A DNA stretch of 64,000 nucleotides from NCBI GenBank assembly GCA_001778375.1, contig MFGV01000091.1, positions 1 to 64,000 of the forward strand, in the 5' to 3' direction. A model generated the notes under the pieces. The model made no database searches and had not been told where the DNA came from. It was given only the letters and a program-made list of their open reading frames with translations. Below, one piece after another: positions 60,386-64,000 of this stretch (the stretch's first letter is position 1; every line of letters starts with the position of its first letter). The position numbers and the translations under genes are program-made. This stretch comes from Candidatus Firestonebacteria bacterium RIFOXYD2_FULL_39_29 (GTDB taxonomy: Bacteria > Oederibacteriota > D2-FULL-39-29).

Positions 60386-61283
60386 ATATAGTAACTTTCT
60401 CCGCCTTTAACAGCTGATTAATCAGCTGTTGGTAAATCTCCTGCTGTTTCTCACTCACGCAAGCCTGTTTAACATTTTCCAAAGACTCTTCAAAGCTCTT
60501 TTGTTTTTCTTTCTTGTCTTTATCTTTCTCAACATAATCCTTTTTATGAGCTTCGTAATAATTCTTAAGATCGGACTCGGAAATGTTCATCTTCCCCCTG
60601 ATCTCTTCTTCTAATAATTTTTGGACCATAAAACTCTTTTTTACCTGGAATGCTTTTTCTACAATATCCTTATCATTTTCAAAGTTTCTTCTCTTTGCAG
60701 AATCATACATCAGCTCAGTTGCTATAAACTGCCTTAAAAACTCAACTTTTTTTGCATCTTCCTTATACATCTCCTGAACATATGAAGGAAGTTTTCTTAT
60801 TTCATTGTCCATTTCTTCTTTTGTAACATTTCTGTTCCGGATTTTCGCAACAACTGTCCCTTTTGACATTTCCGGTTTTTTGTTCAAAGTTGAATATTTT
60901 TCCATTTCCCTTTGAGCATCCAGGTTTTTTCCGAGTCTTTCAAGGCATTCAATCGTTCTTGTATTTACCTCAAGAGTCAGATCACTTTCCGGGAGAAGAA
61001 CTTTAACTCTGATAAACTCAGCCAGTGCGTTCTGATAATCATTCATATTCTCCATATATATTTTACCGATAAGGTACGAAAGATTAGCATCTTCTTTTTT
61101 TGAAAGGCTGCCCTTTTCCTGAATCTTTTTAAATTCAGTGACCGACTGCAAAAACAGTCCTTTTTCCTTCAGCTCATTCGCATATTCCTTTTGTTTCTCA
61201 AGCCCGATAGAAAGAGTTCCATTACCTGAGCACGAGATAAGGAAGGCCGAAAGTATTACCGCGCATAGAATGTTTTTTAACAT
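60357..61283 (-). CDS. lipoprotein with SurA-like chaperone region but no PPIase domain
   Basis: The 308-residue lipoprotein (signal ending LISC, Cys18) has an N-terminal TPR-like helical part (about 30-120) followed by a SurA/PpiD N-domain-like region (VVAKIRNRNVTKEEMDNEIR, FIATELMYDSAKRRNFENDK, KMNISESDLKNYYEAHKKDY). In SurA-type proteins a parvulin PPIase domain would follow; here a Lys/Glu/Asp linker (about 253-262) leads straight into the C-terminal helices (EKQQEIYQQLINQLLKAEKV). It therefore looks like a chaperone without isomerase activity. AAGGAGC before ATG 61283. Confidence 0.72.
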   Translation of the reverse strand: MLKNILCAVILSAFLISCSGNGTLSIGLEKQKEYANELKEKGLFLQSVTEFKKIQEKGSLSKKEDANLSYLIGKIYMENMNDYQNALAEFIRVKVLLPESDLTLEVNTRTIECLERLGKNLDAQREMEKYSTLNKKPEMSKGTVVAKIRNRNVTKEEMDNEIRKLPSYVQEMYKEDAKKVEFLRQFIATELMYDSAKRRNFENDKDIVEKAFQVKKSFMVQKLLEEEIRGKMNISESDLKNYYEAHKKDYVEKDKDKKEKQKSFEESLENVKQACVSEKQQEIYQQLINQLLKAEKVTIYEDVFKPAK

Positions 61284-61299
61284 ATAAGCTCCTTCTGTA

Positions 61300-61436
61300 A
61301 CATAGCCGTTAGCACGTTATTCATGTTACACGTTGCTCACGTTCCACATTAATGTGATATTGTAAATTTAACAACTCCTTAATTTAAATCTTTATTCACT
61401 TTGCTCACTTTTTTCACTGTTCTTGCTGTACTTGCT
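61300..61436. repeat. degenerate-arm repeat, family C, between DUF58 and lipoprotein genes
   Basis: GCACGTTATTCATGTTACAC words, the core CACATTAATGTGATAT...AACAACTCCTTAATTT (61345-61385), then CTTTGCTCACTTTTTTCACT and GTTCTTGCTGTACTTGCTTC words that touch the DUF58 stop (61437). Confidence 0.75.
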
Positions 61437-62315
61437 TCACCGCAGTCTTAACGCACGCATTCTAAAAAAGTTTATCAGCGGTTTCGTGTATGATTTACCC
61501 GTGGAAATATCTATACTGTCTACTTTTCCGCTTTTAAAAAGTTTCTTAAGTGTTTCCACCTCCATCAATCTGTTTTCCTTAAATTTCTTTACAAATCCCG
61601 AATCAGAAGTATCAATTACAGCCATCTCCCCTGTCTCGCTATCCTCTATTTCAAGAAAACCGATGTTAGGAAGATTCTGTTCAAAATCATCCGTTATTCT
61701 AAGAGCTATCAAATCATGTTTTTGCGCAGTTATTTTCAAGTCTTTTTCAAAACCCCGGTCAAGGAAATCTGAAACTAAAAATACTACAGCCTTTCTTTTT
61801 GTGACCTCGTTTAAATATTGAAGCGCAGATTTAATATTAGTTCCCCTGTTCTTCGGGACAAAAGAAATCATCTCTCTCACTATACGGAGAATATGTTTTT
61901 TACCTTTTTTCGGGGTAATGAACTTCTCGATAATATCGGTAAAGCCGATCATTCCGACCTTATCATTGTTTTTCGTGGCAGAAAGCGCAAGCAGTGAAAC
62001 AATTTCCACAGCTATCTCATTTTTAAATTTTTCAGCCGTACCAAAATGTCCTGAGCTTGAAAAGTCAACAAGAAAAACCACGGTCAACTCCCTTTCCTCG
62101 ACAAATTTCTTAATAAAAGGTTTACCGACCCTGGCCGTAACATTCCAATCTATCGTCCGGATATCATCCCCGGGAGTATATTCTCTGACTTCGGCAAACT
62201 CCATACCACGGCCTTTGAACGTACTTTCATATTGCCCCGCAAAGGTCTCGCTTACCAGACGCCCGGTCTTGATTTCTATACGTTTAACCTGTTTTAATAC
62301 TTCTTTCGAAATCAT
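61437..62315 (-). CDS. DUF58 (VWA-related) protein of the MoxR-Bat operon
   Basis: The 292-residue soluble protein has GRGMEFAEVREYTPGDDIRT and IDWNVTARVGKPFIKKF (about 33-67), the DUF58 signature, then a VWA-like fold with VVFLVDFSSSGHFGT (DxSxS-type). Unlike long DUF58 proteins it has no N-terminal membrane helices. It normally works with the MoxR ATPase, which is encoded 138 nt upstream. The ATG 62315 follows a weak SD (GAGG). Confidence 0.92.
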   Translation of the reverse strand: MISKEVLKQVKRIEIKTGRLVSETFAGQYESTFKGRGMEFAEVREYTPGDDIRTIDWNVTARVGKPFIKKFVEERELTVVFLVDFSSSGHFGTAEKFKNEIAVEIVSLLALSATKNNDKVGMIGFTDIIEKFITPKKGKKHILRIVREMISFVPKNRGTNIKSALQYLNEVTKRKAVVFLVSDFLDRGFEKDLKITAQKHDLIALRITDDFEQNLPNIGFLEIEDSETGEMAVIDTSDSGFVKKFKENRLMEVETLKKLFKSGKVDSIDISTGKSYTKPLINFFRMRALRLR

Positions 62316-62334
62316 CGTTTCCTCTGAAAGTAAA

Positions 62335-62452
62335 ATGACTAAGTACTAATGACTATTTTAGGTTGGCGGGAAACTTCCCCCGCCTCATATTTTTCAAATA
62401 AATATAGTTTCCACTCTGTTTAGAATTTCGAATTTAGTTCTTAGTGCTTGCT
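62335..62452. repeat. hybrid family B/D repeat between moxR and DUF58 genes
   Basis: ATGACTAAGTACTAATGACT words (family B), an inner GGCGGG-AAACTTC-CCCGCC hairpin (62364-62383), then TTTAGAATTTCGAATTTAGT and TTCTTAGTGCTTG words (family D). It ends next to the moxR stop (62454). Combining words of two families suggests recombination or conversion between elements. Confidence 0.7.
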
Positions 62453-62453
62453 C

Positions 62454-63443
62454 TTACGGTACTTCAATCTGATCAAATATCTGTTTTATTATATTTTCCG
62501 AAGTTATCTCTTCCGCCTCGGCCTCATATGTGACAATAACCCTGTGCCTTAGAATATCCGCTCCGACCAGTTTAATATCTTCCGGAGTTACGTAACCCCG
62601 TCCATTAATGAAAGCCAGCGCTTTCGCAGCCCTGATAAAATATATACTGGCTCTGGGTGAGGCTCCATACGCAATCAGGCTCTTTAGATCATTTAATTTA
62701 TACTTTTCAGGTTCTCTTGTCGCAAAAACAAGATCAAGCACATAATTTTTCACCTTCTCATCAACGTAGATATCATTTATTACTTTTTTGACTCTGATAA
62801 TATCCGCGGGTGTGGCAGTCTTTTTAACTTTAATCTCTTTATTGTCAGACATTCTTTCTATTATCTGATTCTCTTCTTCTTTATTGGGATAAGTTATTTT
62901 AAGCTTTAACATAAACCTGTCCACTTGAGCTTCAGGCAGAGGATACGTTCCTTCCTGCTCAATCGGATTTTGCGTTGCTATTACCAAAAACGGAGAAGGC
63001 AGCGGATATGTGGTATCCCCGATGGTAACCTGACTTTCCTGCATGGCTTCAAGCAAAGCGCTCTGTACTTTCGCAGGGGCTCTGTTTATTTCATCAGCCA
63101 GTACAAGATTCGTGAATATGGGACCTTTCTTTACTGAAAAATTACTGTCTTTTGGATTAAATATAAGCGTACCTGTTAAATCCGCAGGTAAAAGATCTGG
63201 AGTAAACTGAATTCTCTGGAATTTCATATCAAGCGCAGAGGAAAGTGTCTTAACTGAGAGGGTCTTTGCAAGTCCAGGGACACCTTCTATCAATATATGT
63301 CCGTCTGCCAGCATACCTATTAACATCCTGCTAATGATGTATTGCTGTCCTACAATAACCTTTCCTATTTCCGCCGTTAATTCATTTATAAAAGCACTCT
63401 CTTTCTTCACCATTTCATTTATCTGTTTTATATCCTTTTCCAT
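62454..63443 (-). CDS. MoxR-family AAA+ ATPase
   Basis: The 329-residue ATPase of the MoxR/RavA group carries Walker A-type EGVPGLAKTLSVKTL (about 54-68), the FTPDLLPADLTGT loop, Walker B NLVLADEINRAPAKVQSALL (about 108-127), sensor FLVIATQNPIEQEGTYPLPE and a C-terminal lid (YGASPRASIYFIRAAKALAF). MoxR proteins act as chaperones for VWA-domain partners, fitting the DUF58-BatA-BatB genes that follow. First gene of the operon, SD AGGAGG before ATG 63443. Confidence 0.95.
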   Translation of the reverse strand: MEKDIKQINEMVKKESAFINELTAEIGKVIVGQQYIISRMLIGMLADGHILIEGVPGLAKTLSVKTLSSALDMKFQRIQFTPDLLPADLTGTLIFNPKDSNFSVKKGPIFTNLVLADEINRAPAKVQSALLEAMQESQVTIGDTTYPLPSPFLVIATQNPIEQEGTYPLPEAQVDRFMLKLKITYPNKEEENQIIERMSDNKEIKVKKTATPADIIRVKKVINDIYVDEKVKNYVLDLVFATREPEKYKLNDLKSLIAYGASPRASIYFIRAAKALAFINGRGYVTPEDIKLVGADILRHRVIVTYEAEAEEITSENIIKQIFDQIEVP

Positions 63444-63781
63444 ACAAAATTCCTCCTGTTTAAATTGTCCATTATTTTAGTATAACCGGTCTAAAACACC
63501 TTTAAATCTAAGTATATTATGAACCTCTCCGTGCTATTACACCAAGTTCGAAATGTTATGAAATTCATTACATTATAACAAATATATAGACAAAATAAAC
63601 ACCAAAATTGTTCCGATTTTCTATGTTTAATATTTCATTTGTTTTTTATTGTACTATTAATAGTTTCTTGATAAAGTAGGAGAAATAGAGGCGCGGATGC
63701 TCAGAAGGTCAGAGGCGCAGCATCAATGAGAGAAAAGCTGTTTCCCGTAACTCGCTACCCGCAACCAAAAAGGAGAATTTT
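63444..63781. other. non-coding gap between divergent moxR and glutaredoxin genes
   Basis: The 338-bp gap has no gene. TATACT on the minus strand (about 63485-63480) may be the moxR -10 box. On the plus strand GATGCT/AGCATC (63697-63724 region) can form a hairpin, and TTTCCCGTAACTCGCTACCC (about 63741-63760) repeats the words of 9853-9955 and 6262-6280. Confidence 0.5.
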
Positions 63782-64000
63782 GTGAAAGCAACGCATATAA
63801 AGGGAAAAAAGGTAGCTGATATTATGCTCTATACTTTAAGCACATGTATTTGGTGCAAAAAAGTAAAAGCACTCTTAACGGAACTTGGAGTAGAGTATTT
63901 TTATATAGATGTGGATACTATTACTAGAGAGGAAAAAGAACAAGTCAGCAAAGAAATAGAGAAATGGAATCCGGCTGTCTCCTTTCCAACTATTGTAATA
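63782..64000 (+). CDS. glutaredoxin family protein, cut by window edge
   Basis: From a GTG start with AAGGAG 9 nt before it, 73 codons are open to the window end. The sequence reads VADIMLYTLSTCIWCKKVKA, a thioredoxin-fold start with the CxxC active site CIWC (27-30), then FYIDVD and, at the edge, FPTIVI, where the cis-Pro of glutaredoxins lies. It should reduce disulfides or mixed thiols. The C-terminus is outside the window. An in-frame ATG 14 codons later is a possible alternative start. Confidence 0.85.
   Translation, partial: MKATHIKGKKVADIMLYTLSTCIWCKKVKALLTELGVEYFYIDVDTITREEKEQVSKEIEKWNPAVSFPTIVI

Noticed and set aside
105-62452. Word-arm repeats as CRISPR arrays
   Set aside because: Repeat units are 7-11 bp, degenerate, lack unique spacers of constant length, and no cas gene is present.
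1-64000. tRNA, rRNA, tmRNA and prophage genes
   Set aside because: I found no cloverleaf-like sequence with a GGTTCRANNCC arm in a gap and no phage structural genes. A covariance search could still find a diverged RNA gene.

Overview
The window is a gene-dense bacterial chromosome segment of about 40% G+C by eye, with about 58 protein genes and no rRNA, tRNA, CRISPR array, prophage or intact transposase that I could see. It looks like an uncultured, probably anaerobic, Gram-negative-type lineage. The reasons are an indolepyruvate:ferredoxin oxidoreductase, an archaeal/Thermotoga-style split glutamate synthase with ferredoxin-like subunits, acetate kinase/phosphotransacetylase, outer-membrane beta-barrel proteins (DUF2490, PorV/PorQ type), lipoproteins, a complete Bat (aerotolerance) operon, a Bacteroidetes-type alternative GlmU and an ebo cluster. 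I cannot name the phylum from sequence alone; the mix fits FCB-like or Elusimicrobia/Omnitrophica-like candidate phyla.

Layout. 0.2-14 kb is an aromatic-acid/amino-acid region: DAHP synthase and HisC-type aminotransferase (minus strand), then IorB, two Na+:solute symporters each preceded by its own tiny one-helix membrane protein, a DUF2490 barrel, two phenylacetate-CoA ligases, two tandem-ACT proteins, a GxxExxY protein inside inverted arms, and IorA (minus strand). Together these could interconvert aryl acids, aryl-CoAs and aryl pyruvates, with ACT proteins as amino-acid sensors. 14.6-20.2 kb is a five-gene split glutamate synthase operon whose leader holds an intrinsic terminator. 20.4-26.6 kb encodes envelope and secreted proteins: a PorV-like barrel, a secreted protein with a FlgD/CHU_C-like tail, an HtrA protease with four PDZ domains and an adjacent catalytically dead HtrA-like protein. 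26.6-31.7 kb is an ebo operon (B-C-F-D-E order, no eboA). 31.8-37 kb holds an O-antigen ligase-like gene, YvcK, GlmM and AcpS. 37.4-42.4 kb holds ACP, alternative GlmU, AckA, Pta, NagB and a cold-shock protein. 42.6-52 kb holds housekeeping genes: NifS, RecN, NadK, Dxs, IspA, XseB and XseA. 52.3-63.4 kb is a CsgG-like lipoprotein, a TPR protein and the MoxR-DUF58-...-BatA-B-C-D-E operon. The right edge cuts a glutaredoxin.

The most unusual property is between the genes. Many intergenic gaps are filled with imperfect hairpins whose arms are degenerate tandem copies of 7-11 bp words. Different words are used at different loci, but several loci share a conserved core. They usually start at, or overlap, a stop codon. 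A GxxExxY gene sits between arms of the same style. A second dispersed element (215-250 bp, 'element E') has two long copies and shorter pieces. The batA-batB gap carries nested elements, including a perfect 21-bp inverted repeat.

Regulation. Several operon-first genes have good -35/-10 boxes placed only 5-8 nt before the ATG and no Shine-Dalgarno, which suggests leaderless mRNAs (iorB, O-antigen ligase, yvcK, xseA). Operon-internal genes have clear GGAGG-type sites.
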